From positions 1 through 6,393 of the forward strand of contig JAHWKQ010000134.1 of assembly GCA_019347785.1 (NCBI GenBank): DNA of 6,393 nt, read 5' to 3'. Below are positions 1 through 5,039 of this stretch, one piece after another. The position numbers were made by a program, and so were the translations under genes. Below the pieces are notes generated by a model. That model was given only the letters and a program-made list of their open reading frames with translations. It was not told the origin of the DNA and did not search any database. This DNA comes from Actinomycetota bacterium. Lineage in GTDB: Bacteria > Actinomycetota > Nitriliruptoria > Euzebyales > Egibacteraceae. Every line of letters starts with the position of its first letter. Positions within the stretch are counted from its first letter, which is position 1.

Positions 1-1
1 C

Positions 2-202
2 TCCTTCGTGTTCGACGCCGACCGGCGGCTCGTCTACCGCGGGCAGCTCGACGATGCCCGACCCGGCAACGGCCGGCCCGTCACCGGGCGGGACGTGCGC
101 GCCGCGCTCGACGCGGTGCTCGACGGCCGGCCTGTGCCCGCCGACCAGCGCCCGAGCGTGGGATGCGGCATCAAGTGGCGGCCCGGCAACGAGCCTGACT
201 GA
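2..202 (+). CDS. Thioredoxin-family (AhpC/TSA-like redoxin) protein, C-terminal fragment
   Basis: The frame is open from the left edge, so only the last 66 residues are present and the true start lies outside. The first residues (SFVFDADRRLVYRGQLDDAR) look like the last core strands of a thioredoxin fold, where a redoxin is followed by a strand carrying 'FD..r.LvYrG..DD'. The tail PSVGCGIKWRPGNEPD is the characteristic ending of a widespread group of AhpC/TSA-type 'thioredoxin family proteins' (usually PS.GC.IKW.PGNEP). The catalytic CxxC, if there is one, would be in the missing N-terminal part, so redox activity cannot be judged here. The Cys in the tail motif is visible. The gene ends 19 bases before the convergent DinB-type gene. 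The family call rests on this short tail from memory and no specific substrate can be named. Confidence 0.75.
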   Translation, partial: SFVFDADRRLVYRGQLDDARPGNGRPVTGRDVRAALDAVLDGRPVPADQRPSVGCGIKWRPGNEPD

Positions 203-203
203 T

Positions 204-215
204 CACACCGGTGTG
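204..215. repeat. 12-bp perfect palindrome between convergent genes
   Basis: CACACCGGTGTG is identical to its own reverse complement. It lies in the 19-base gap between the redoxin stop (200-202) and the DinB-gene stop (222-224). With no spare loop it would form only a weak hairpin and has no T-run, so it is a poor intrinsic terminator. It could be a protein-binding half-site pair or chance. Confidence 0.35.
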
Positions 216-221
216 TCGGGC

Positions 222-755
222 TCAGCCCTCCCCGCGACCGAGACGCTCGCGACGCTCAACCATCCCCCGGACGTAGCCCGCCTGCCCCAGGTGCTGCAGC
301 CCGTCGGCGATCACGCTCACCAGCCGTACCCCCACCGACACCGGCGGGTCCCACCGGTCGTCGACGATCCGATCGAGCTCGGCGGCGTCGAGCGTGGCCA
401 CATACCGCAGGGTGCGCCGGGCGACGGCCTCGTGGTAGCCGACCAGCAGGTCCGGCCCGCCGGCGACCACGGCGCCGACCTGCCCGGAGCTGTGGCCGAA
501 GCCGGTGTCCGCGGGATCGAGGGGCAGGTCGAATCGGTCCGCCCACCCGTCGGTGATCCATGTCTGGCCCTGCCCCGCGATCTGCGAGACGTGGTCGTCC
601 TGGATCCGCGTCGAGTGCCACACCAGCCAGGCGATGGAGTTGGCGTCGGGGTCGGGACGGTGGGCCAGGGCCGCCGCGTCGAGCCCCTCGGTGACGCGGC
701 GCACGCCCTCCCGCACCCGTTCGAAGGCGTCTGACAGGACCTCGCTGGTCTCCAT
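222..755 (-). CDS. DinB-fold protein, DUF664 / mycothiol-transferase-like
   Basis: This 177-residue protein has the length of the DinB/YfiT-like four-helix metalloenzymes. The segment IAWLVWHSTRIQDDH (41-55) matches the second-helix signature, with His47 a probable metal ligand. RLVSVIADGLQHLGQAGYVRG (144-164) matches the C-terminal helix, where His155 precedes the conserved G-Q pair. In many DinB proteins a second His lies four residues before this one; here that place holds Asp151. Many actinobacterial members are named DUF664 or mycothiol transferase, and some relatives use mycothiol as thiol cofactor. No substrate can be assigned here. The start is the ATG at 753-755; a TAGATT hexamer ends 6 bases upstream of it, suggesting a leaderless mRNA. 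It is divergent from thrC and convergent with the redoxin gene, so it is probably monocistronic. There are no signal peptide or membrane segments, so it should be cytoplasmic. Confidence 0.82.
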   Translation of the reverse strand: METSEVLSDAFERVREGVRRVTEGLDAAALAHRPDPDANSIAWLVWHSTRIQDDHVSQIAGQGQTWITDGWADRFDLPLDPADTGFGHSSGQVGAVVAGGPDLLVGYHEAVARRTLRYVATLDAAELDRIVDDRWDPPVSVGVRLVSVIADGLQHLGQAGYVRGMVERRERLGRGEG

Positions 756-761
756 CGGCCC

Positions 762-767
762 AATCTA
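762..767 (-). promoter_or_regulatory. Putative -10 element for the DinB-type gene (leaderless)
   Basis: Read on the minus strand this is TAGATT, fitting the actinobacterial TANNNT pattern. The standard -7 to +1 spacing puts the transcription start on the A of the ATG at 755, with no Shine-Dalgarno sequence, as expected for a leaderless mRNA. No convincing -35 hexamer is seen. The evidence is position and pattern only. Confidence 0.45.
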
Positions 768-785
768 GTGGGCAACTCGCCGCCG

Positions 786-791
786 TAGACT
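786..791 (+). promoter_or_regulatory. Putative -10 element for thrC-thrB (leaderless or near-leaderless)
   Basis: TAGACT fits TANNNT and lies 9 bases upstream of the thrC ATG (801). The predicted start site is 798-801, leaving no room for a ribosome binding site, and none is visible (GCGGCACGG precedes the ATG). No clear -35 is seen. Together with the opposite hexamer at 762-767 it forms a compact divergent promoter in a 45-bp gap. Confidence 0.45.
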
Positions 792-800
792 GCGGCACGG

Positions 801-1904
801 ATGAGCCACACCGCCTCCGAACCCACTCCCGCGCGGCGCGCGGGCCCCACGAGCGCGCAGTGGCGGGGCGTGCTGGAGGAGTACCGCGCATGGCTGCCCG
901 TCGACGAGGCGACCCTGGCGGTGACCCTGCGCGAGGGCGGGACGCCGCTCATCCACTCGGGCGAGCTGTCGGCGGCCACGGGCGCGGCGGTGTGGCTGAA
1001 GTTCGAGGGCACCAACCCGACGGGATCATTCAAGGACCGCGGCATGACGGTGGCCATCTCGGTGGCCGCCGGACGGGGCGCGGAGGCGGTCATCTGCGCG
1101 TCGACGGGCAACACGTCGGCCTCGGCCGCGGCCTACGCCGCCAAGGCGCACCTGACGTGCGGGGTGCTCATCCCCCGGGGCAAGATCGCCTACGGCAAGC
1201 TGGCCCAGGCGCTCGTCCACGATGCGACCGTGATCCAGGTCGACGGCAACTTCGACCAGGCGCTGGAGGTCTGCCGCGCGCTGGACGACAAGTACCCGGT
1301 CGAGCTGGTCAACTCGCTCAACCCGCTGCGCATCGAGGGCCAGAAGACGGCCGCCTTCGAGATCTGCGACTTCCTGGGCCGCGCCCCGGACGTGCACGTG
1401 ATGCCGGTGGGCAACGCCGGCAACATCACCGCCTACTGGCGGGGCTACCGCGAGTACCTGCGGGAGGGCCGCATCGACCGCCTGCCGGTGCTGCGGGGCT
1501 TCCAGGCCGCCGGCGCCGCGCCGATCGTGCGGGGCCGGGTGGTCGAGGAGCCGTCCACGATCGCAACGGCCATCCGCATCGGCAACCCCGCGTCCTGGTC
1601 CCGGGCGGTCGAGGCGGCGGCGGAGTCGGGGGGCTCGATCATGGCGGTGACCGACCGCGGGATCCTCAAGGCCTACCGCCTGCTGGCTCGGGAGGGCGTG
1701 TTCGCCGAGATGGCCTCGGCCGCCAGCGTCGCCGGTCTGCTGCAGCTGTCCGACGCCGGCGCCCTGCCCGCCGGCGGCGCGGTCGTGTGCGTCCTGACCG
1801 GTCACGGCCTCAAGGAGCCCGACTGGGCGGTGTCGGGCGCGGCGACCCCCCCGGTCGTGCCGCCCGACGTCGACGCCGCCGCCGACGTCCTCGGCCTCGG
1901 TTGA
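801..1904 (+). CDS. thrC: Threonine synthase
   Basis: This PLP-dependent enzyme converts O-phosphohomoserine and water to threonine and phosphate, the last step of threonine synthesis, in the cytoplasm. At 367 residues it matches the short bacterial/actinobacterial class. Landmarks are REGGTPLIH (44-52) near the N-terminus, NPTGSFKDRGM (72-82) with Lys78 as the probable Schiff-base lysine, STGNTSAS (101-108) for substrate/PLP contact, the Gly/Asn loop PVGNAGN (202-208) that holds the PLP phosphate, and the C-terminal CVLTGHGLKEPDW typical of threonine synthases. These separate it from threonine dehydratase and cysteine synthase. The ATG at 801 is the first plausible start and sits just after a -10-like hexamer. 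It is followed after 8 bases by homoserine kinase, so the two are probably cotranscribed. Homoserine dehydrogenase (hom), often beside them in actinobacteria, is not upstream here. Confidence 0.96.
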   Translation: MSHTASEPTPARRAGPTSAQWRGVLEEYRAWLPVDEATLAVTLREGGTPLIHSGELSAATGAAVWLKFEGTNPTGSFKDRGMTVAISVAAGRGAEAVICASTGNTSASAAAYAAKAHLTCGVLIPRGKIAYGKLAQALVHDATVIQVDGNFDQALEVCRALDDKYPVELVNSLNPLRIEGQKTAAFEICDFLGRAPDVHVMPVGNAGNITAYWRGYREYLREGRIDRLPVLRGFQAAGAAPIVRGRVVEEPSTIATAIRIGNPASWSRAVEAAAESGGSIMAVTDRGILKAYRLLAREGVFAEMASAASVAGLLQLSDAGALPAGGAVVCVLTGHGLKEPDWAVSGAATPPVVPPDVDAAADVLGLG

Positions 1905-1912
1905 GCGGGCAC

Positions 1913-2803
1913 GTGACCAGCGCCCCCGCCCTCGGCGTCGAGGTGCCCGCCTCCAGCGCCAACCTCGGGCCGGGCTTCGACGCCCTGGCGGTGGCGCTGG
2001 ACCTGTCCCTGTCGGTGTGGACCGTCCCGAGAGGGGACCGCCGGGTCCGCACCGAGGGCGAGGGCGCCGACGAGCTGCCGCCCGGCGACGACAACCTGAT
2101 CTGGCGCTCGCTGATGGCCTACTGCGACTGGGCGGGCGCCCCGGCGCCAGACGTGAGCCTGCGCGTGCGCAACCGCATCCCCCTGGAGCGGGGGCTGGGA
2201 TCGTCGGCCGCCGCGACCGTCGCGGGTCTGGCCCTGGGGCGGGCGCTGGTGGGCGGCGCCGGTGACGCCCGGCTGCTCGCCCTGGCCGCCGGCATCGAGG
2301 GCCATCCCGACAACGTCGCCGCCGCCCTGCTCGGGGGCCTGGTGGTGTGCGCCGACGGCCGCGCCACCCGCTGCGAGCCCACGCAGCGCCTGCGCCCGCT
2401 GCTGTGCGTGCCGCCCGCGCGCTCGTCGACCGCGCACTCGCGCGGGCTCGTGCCGGCGACCGTGGCGACGGCCGACGCGGCCGCCAACGGCGCGCGCGCC
2501 GCGCTGGTGCTGTCCGGGCTGGCGGGGCTGGTGGCGTGGGACCCCCGGGCGATGGTCGACGTGCTGCACGAGCCGGCGCGCTGCGAGGCGATGGCCGACA
2601 GCGGCACGCTCGTGCGCGCCCTGCGCCGCGGGGGGCTGGGCGCCTGCCTGTCGGGTGCCGGGCCCGCCGTGCTGGCCGTCGCCCCGCGCGGCGACGACCG
2701 GGCGGTGTCGCTGGTGCGCGGCCACCTGACCGACGGCTGGCGGCTGGTCCCACTCGACTGGGCCCTCGCCGGGGCGCGGGTGTCCGCGGCTGCCACCGGC
2801 TGA
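1913..2803 (+). CDS. thrB: Homoserine kinase (GHMP kinase family)
   Basis: The enzyme phosphorylates L-homoserine with ATP to O-phosphohomoserine, the substrate of the adjacent threonine synthase. From GTG 1913 it is 296 residues, a normal length. All three GHMP-kinase motifs are present: PASSANLGPGFDALAVAL (12-29, substrate end), PLERGLGSSAAATVAGL (90-106, the glycine/serine-rich ATP loop) and LSGAGPAVLAV (246-256, C-terminal). EGHPDNVAAALLGG (129-142) is the typical homoserine-kinase segment between them. The reading frame stays open far upstream, but there it only shadows thrC. The real start is GTG 1913 or a TTG at 1901 whose last two bases overlap the thrC stop (TTGA), which would suit translational coupling and add four residues. 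No strong Shine-Dalgarno sequence marks either. The gene ends inside a 13-bp stem-loop shared with the opposing CNB gene. Confidence 0.95.
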   Translation: MTSAPALGVEVPASSANLGPGFDALAVALDLSLSVWTVPRGDRRVRTEGEGADELPPGDDNLIWRSLMAYCDWAGAPAPDVSLRVRNRIPLERGLGSSAAATVAGLALGRALVGGAGDARLLALAAGIEGHPDNVAAALLGGLVVCADGRATRCEPTQRLRPLLCVPPARSSTAHSRGLVPATVATADAAANGARAALVLSGLAGLVAWDPRAMVDVLHEPARCEAMADSGTLVRALRRGGLGACLSGAGPAVLAVAPRGDDRAVSLVRGHLTDGWRLVPLDWALAGARVSAAATG

Positions 2804-2827
2804 CGCGCGGGGCGGTCAGCCGGTGGC
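2792..2827. terminator. Bidirectional stem-loop between thrB and the CNB-domain gene
   Basis: The arm GCCACCGGCTGAC (2792-2804) and its exact reverse complement GTCAGCCGGTGGC (2815-2827) form a 13-bp perfect stem around a 10-base GC-rich loop. Both converging stop codons (TGA 2801-2803 plus; TGA 2818-2816 minus) lie in the arms. There is no T-run on either strand, so it is not a classical intrinsic terminator; T-less hairpins are common at gene ends in GC-rich actinobacteria. Probable role: transcription end or mRNA 3'-end protection for both genes. Confidence 0.7.
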
Positions 2828-3256
2828 TGGCCCGCCCTCCTTGACGCGGGAGCGCAGGGTGGCCTCGACGAGCCCGGCGAGGTCGGGGTCACGGTCCAGC
2901 AGCGTGCGGAAGGAGTTGGCCGGGATGACCATCAGCTCGCTGTCCTGTATGGCGCGGGCGCCCTTGGAGTGCGTCGTGTCGCGCAGCAGCGAGTGCTCGC
3001 CGAAGTAGTCGCCGGCCTCCATGGTCGCGACGTCGTCCTCGCCGTCCTCGCCGGCGTCGTAGATGCGCACGCGACCCGACAGCACGACGTACAGCGCCTC
3101 GGCCGGGGCCCCCTTGTCGAAGACGACGCTGCCGGCCGACCAGGCCAGGTTCATCGACACGCCGAGAATCTGCAGCAGCGTCGCGTCGTCCAGGGCCGCG
3201 AAGTCCGGAACGGCGCGAAGCGCCTCCACGAGACTGTGCGAGACCGTGGGCCCCAC
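2816..3256 (-). CDS. Stand-alone cyclic-nucleotide-binding (CRP-like cNMP) domain protein
   Basis: At 146 residues this is essentially one cNMP-binding beta-barrel. A short N-terminal helix (LVEALRAVPDFAALDDATLLQIL, about 9-31) is followed by GSVVFDKGAPAEALYVVLSGRVRIY (about 42-66), a canonical barrel segment, and AGDYFGEHSLLRD (81-93), the phosphate-binding-cassette region with Gly86-Glu87. The CRP arginine that contacts the cyclic phosphate (Arg82 in E. coli CRP) has no clear counterpart: this region reads TTHSKGARA (94-102), so ligand identity or binding is uncertain. The C-terminus is a short helix with no helix-turn-helix, so it should not be a DNA-binding Crp/Fnr factor by itself. It could be a sensor or adaptor acting through a partner. 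The GTG start is fixed by a very strong Shine-Dalgarno sequence. It is divergent from the tandem phosphoesterases, a suggestive link to cyclic-nucleotide turnover. Confidence 0.88.
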   Translation of the reverse strand: MGPTVSHSLVEALRAVPDFAALDDATLLQILGVSMNLAWSAGSVVFDKGAPAEALYVVLSGRVRIYDAGEDGEDDVATMEAGDYFGEHSLLRDTTHSKGARAIQDSELMVIPANSFRTLLDRDPDLAGLVEATLRSRVKEGGPATG

Positions 3257-3259
3257 CGC

Positions 3260-3269
3260 TCACCTCCCT
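3260..3269 (-). promoter_or_regulatory. Strong Shine-Dalgarno sequence of the CNB-domain gene
   Basis: On the minus strand the sequence AGGGAGGTGA nearly matches the full anti-Shine-Dalgarno complement (AAGGAGGTGA), with six bases between the GGAGG core and the GTG at 3256-3254. It decides the non-ATG start. It is far stronger than the sites of neighbouring genes, which suggests efficient translation. Confidence 0.85.
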
Positions 3270-3280
3270 CTCGGCGCCGA

Positions 3281-3287
3281 TATGCTA
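3281..3287. promoter_or_regulatory. Overlapping divergent -10 elements (CNB gene / phosphoesterase operon)
   Basis: The seven bases TATGCTA read TATGCT on the plus strand (3281-3286) and TAGCAT on the minus strand (3287-3282), and both fit TANNNT. The minus-strand start would be near 3275, giving a short leader containing the strong Shine-Dalgarno sequence. The plus-strand start would be near 3293, about 22 bases before the GTG at 3315. No good -35 is seen for either. If real, polymerase could occupy only one direction at a time. Confidence 0.4.
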
Positions 3288-3314
3288 GCCGCACCCCGAC
3301 GGACGGTCGCCCGA

Positions 3315-4166
3315 GTGAGCCTTGCGACGACGCCGCTGCGGATCGCCCAGGTGAGCGACATCCACTGCGGCACGATCTCGTTCGACCCCGATCTGATGCG
3401 GTCGGTGATCGACCGGGTCAACGAGTTGCGCCCGGACGTGGTCGTGGTGGGCGGCGACCTCACCGCCGACGGGTACCAGTGGGAGTTCGAGGAGGCCGGG
3501 CGGTGGCTGGGGCACCTCGACGCCCCCACGGTGGTGGTGCCGGGCAACCACGACGCGCGCAACGTCGGCGACCTGCACTTCCGGCGGCTGTTCGGCGACC
3601 GCTTCTCCCGCCACCGCCAGGCGTTCGACGACGCCCGCGCGGAGCGGCTGCAGGCGTCCGGCCTCACCGTGGTGGCGGTCGACTCCTCCGAGCCGGACCT
3701 CAACGCGGGCCACATCGGCCGGGAGCGTTACGAGTGGATCCGCGCCCAGTTCGACGAGCCGGACGACTTCAAGGTCTTCGTCCTGCACCACCACCTCGTG
3801 TCCATCCCGGGGACGGGCCGGGAGCGCAACATCATCACCGACGCCGGCGACCTGCTCGAGCTGCTCACCGAGCTGAACCTGGACGTGGCCCTGTCGGGCC
3901 ACAAGCACGTGCCCTACTTCTGGGGCGTGAACGGGATGCTGCTGTGCAACTCGGGCACCGCCTCGACCCACCGGGTGCGCGGCCTGACGCCGCCGTCGTG
4001 GAACGAGGTACGCGTCGACGCGTCGACGATCAAGGTGTTCCTGCACTACGAGGACGGACGCCGCGAGCTGTCGGTGATCCGCACGCGCGCCAACCGCACG
4101 TCGATTCGTGAGGCGTTCTTCGTGACCGACGAGTTCCGCAGCTCCAACCCCCTGCTCGCCGAATGA
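3315..4166 (+). CDS. Calcineurin-like metallophosphoesterase (class III cyclic-nucleotide phosphodiesterase / CpdA-like), intact metal site
   Basis: This protein of 283 residues carries a complete set of dinuclear metallophosphoesterase motifs: VSDIH (Asp15, His17), GGDLT (Asp48), PGNHDAR (Asn78, His79), LHHHL (158-160) and GHKH (His196, His198). The fold and spacing resemble class III cAMP phosphodiesterases such as CpdA and Rv0805; the true substrate could instead be another phosphodiester or phosphoanhydride. A tail of roughly 60 residues after the core (NEVRVDASTIKVFLHYEDGR onward) is shared with the next gene. No signal peptide is seen, so it should be cytoplasmic. The start is ambiguous. 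The in-frame ATG at 3282 would add 11 residues, but it lies within a -10-like hexamer and the extra codons include several rare A/T-containing ones (CTA, GCA, CGA twice); GTG 3315 is preferred. It overlaps the next gene by ATGA, implying translational coupling. Confidence 0.9.
   Translation: MSLATTPLRIAQVSDIHCGTISFDPDLMRSVIDRVNELRPDVVVVGGDLTADGYQWEFEEAGRWLGHLDAPTVVVPGNHDARNVGDLHFRRLFGDRFSRHRQAFDDARAERLQASGLTVVAVDSSEPDLNAGHIGRERYEWIRAQFDEPDDFKVFVLHHHLVSIPGTGRERNIITDAGDLLELLTELNLDVALSGHKHVPYFWGVNGMLLCNSGTASTHRVRGLTPPSWNEVRVDASTIKVFLHYEDGRRELSVIRTRANRTSIREAFFVTDEFRSSNPLLAE
4015..4083 (+). repeat. 69-bp near-perfect direct repeat, copy 1 (in first phosphoesterase)
   Basis: This stretch matches 4881-4949 with only two mismatches (4025 G against C; 4058 A against C), both synonymous third positions. 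It encodes the tail segment DASTIKVFLHYEDGR and onward to SVIR in both genes. The rest of the two genes differs much more at DNA level, so this patch is unusually well conserved. Confidence 0.9.
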
Positions 4167-5032
4167 CCACCGGGCGGGGCGACGGCATCGCCCGCAGCGC
4201 GCTGCGCATCGCGCAGCTGTCGAGCATGCGCTGTGGCGACGTGACGTTCGACGAGGGACTGATGCGCGCCGTCATCGAGCGCGTCAACCGGCTGGGCCCG
4301 GACCTCGTCGTGGTCGTCGGCGACCTCACGGAGGCGGGCTTCCGCTGGGAGTTCGAGGTCGCCGCCGGCTGGCTGGGCGGCCTCGAGGCGGAGACGGTCG
4401 TGGTGCCCGGCAACCACGACGCGCGCAACGTCGGCACCGTCCACTACCGCCAGCTGTTCGGGGACCGCTTCAGCCGTTACCGGACCGCCTTCGACCCGTG
4501 GCGGGCGGACCGCCTGGCCGCCACCGGCCTGACCGTCGTCGCCGTGGACTCCTCCCAGCCGGATCTGGACGAGGGGCACGTCGGCCGCGAGCGCTACCCG
4601 TGGATCCGCGCGCAGTTCGACGAGCCCGCCGACGTCAAGGTGCTGATGGTCCACCACCACCTGATGGCCATCCCGGGCACGGGCCGCGACCTGAACGTCA
4701 TCACCGACGCCGGCGACCTGCTGCCGGTGCTCGACGAGATCGGTGTGGACGTCGTGCTGACCGGGCACCGCCACGTCCCCTACTTCTGGGGGCTCAACGG
4801 CATGCTGCTGTGCAACTCCGGGACGACCGCGTCGAGGCGCACCCGTGGCCTGGTTCCACCGTCGTGGAACGAGCTGCAGATCGACGCGTCCACGATCAAG
4901 GTGTTCCTGCACTACGAGGACGGCCGCCGCGAGCTGTCGGTGATCCGCAGTCGCACGACCCGGGCGAGGATCCGCGAGGCGTTCCACGTCACCGGCGACT
5001 TCCTGTCCTCGAACCACATCCCCATCGCCTGA
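4163..5032 (+). CDS. Metallophosphoesterase paralogue with degenerate first metal motif
   Basis: This 289-residue tandem paralogue of the preceding gene is collinear over its whole length. It keeps VVGDLT (Asp54), PGNHDAR (Asn84, His85), VHHHL (164-166) and GHRH (His202, His204). The first motif, DxH in the upstream copy and the family, is here SSMRC: Ser21 replaces Asp and Arg23 replaces His (codons AGC and CGC instead of GAC and CAC). In Rv0805-type enzymes those two residues hold the first metal, so this copy would bind one metal or bind differently. It may have weak or changed activity, or act as a regulatory or heterodimer partner. The reading frame is clean with normal codon use and strong conservation elsewhere, so it is not decaying. 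The start is fixed by the ATGA overlap (4163-4166). Thirteen residues precede the first core strand. Confidence 0.9.
   Translation: MTTGRGDGIARSALRIAQLSSMRCGDVTFDEGLMRAVIERVNRLGPDLVVVVGDLTEAGFRWEFEVAAGWLGGLEAETVVVPGNHDARNVGTVHYRQLFGDRFSRYRTAFDPWRADRLAATGLTVVAVDSSQPDLDEGHVGRERYPWIRAQFDEPADVKVLMVHHHLMAIPGTGRDLNVITDAGDLLPVLDEIGVDVVLTGHRHVPYFWGLNGMLLCNSGTTASRRTRGLVPPSWNELQIDASTIKVFLHYEDGRRELSVIRSRTTRARIREAFHVTGDFLSSNHIPIA
4881..4949 (+). repeat. 69-bp near-perfect direct repeat, copy 2 (in second phosphoesterase)
   Basis: This is the partner of 4015-4083, 866 bases downstream in the same reading frame and orientation, with two synonymous differences. It arises from the tandem gene duplication. 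The near-identity could reflect gene conversion or strong constraint on the tail. Direct repeats of this length could also recombine to fuse the two genes and delete the intervening copy. Confidence 0.9.
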
Positions 5033-5036
5033 GGAG
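5031..5036 (+). promoter_or_regulatory. Shine-Dalgarno sequence of the diphosphoglycerate-synthetase-like gene
   Basis: GAGGAG begins within the TGA stop of the second phosphoesterase (5030-5032) and ends three bases before the ATG at 5040. It fixes that start and, with a gap of only seven bases between genes, supports cotranscription. Confidence 0.7.
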
Positions 5037-5039
5037 CGC

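Noticed and set aside
860..1912. Upstream extension of the thrB frame through all of thrC
   Set aside because: The translation is Arg/Gly-rich with no domain. GHMP-kinase homology begins only after the thrC stop, so it is not a fused or extended kinase.
1026..2753. Very long open frame on the minus strand across thrC and thrB (575 codons)
   Set aside because: It is a GC-bias shadow: low-complexity Arg/Ala/Pro-rich translation with no motifs, opposite two clearly identified enzymes.
3063..3281. N-terminal extension of the first phosphoesterase over the CNB gene
   Set aside because: It would run antisense through the CNB gene with its strong Shine-Dalgarno sequence, has no homology to phosphoesterases, and is not present in the tandem paralogue.
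4163..5032. Second phosphoesterase as a decaying pseudogene
   Set aside because: The frame is intact, coupling and codon use are normal, and all motifs other than DxH are kept. This argues for retained function rather than decay.
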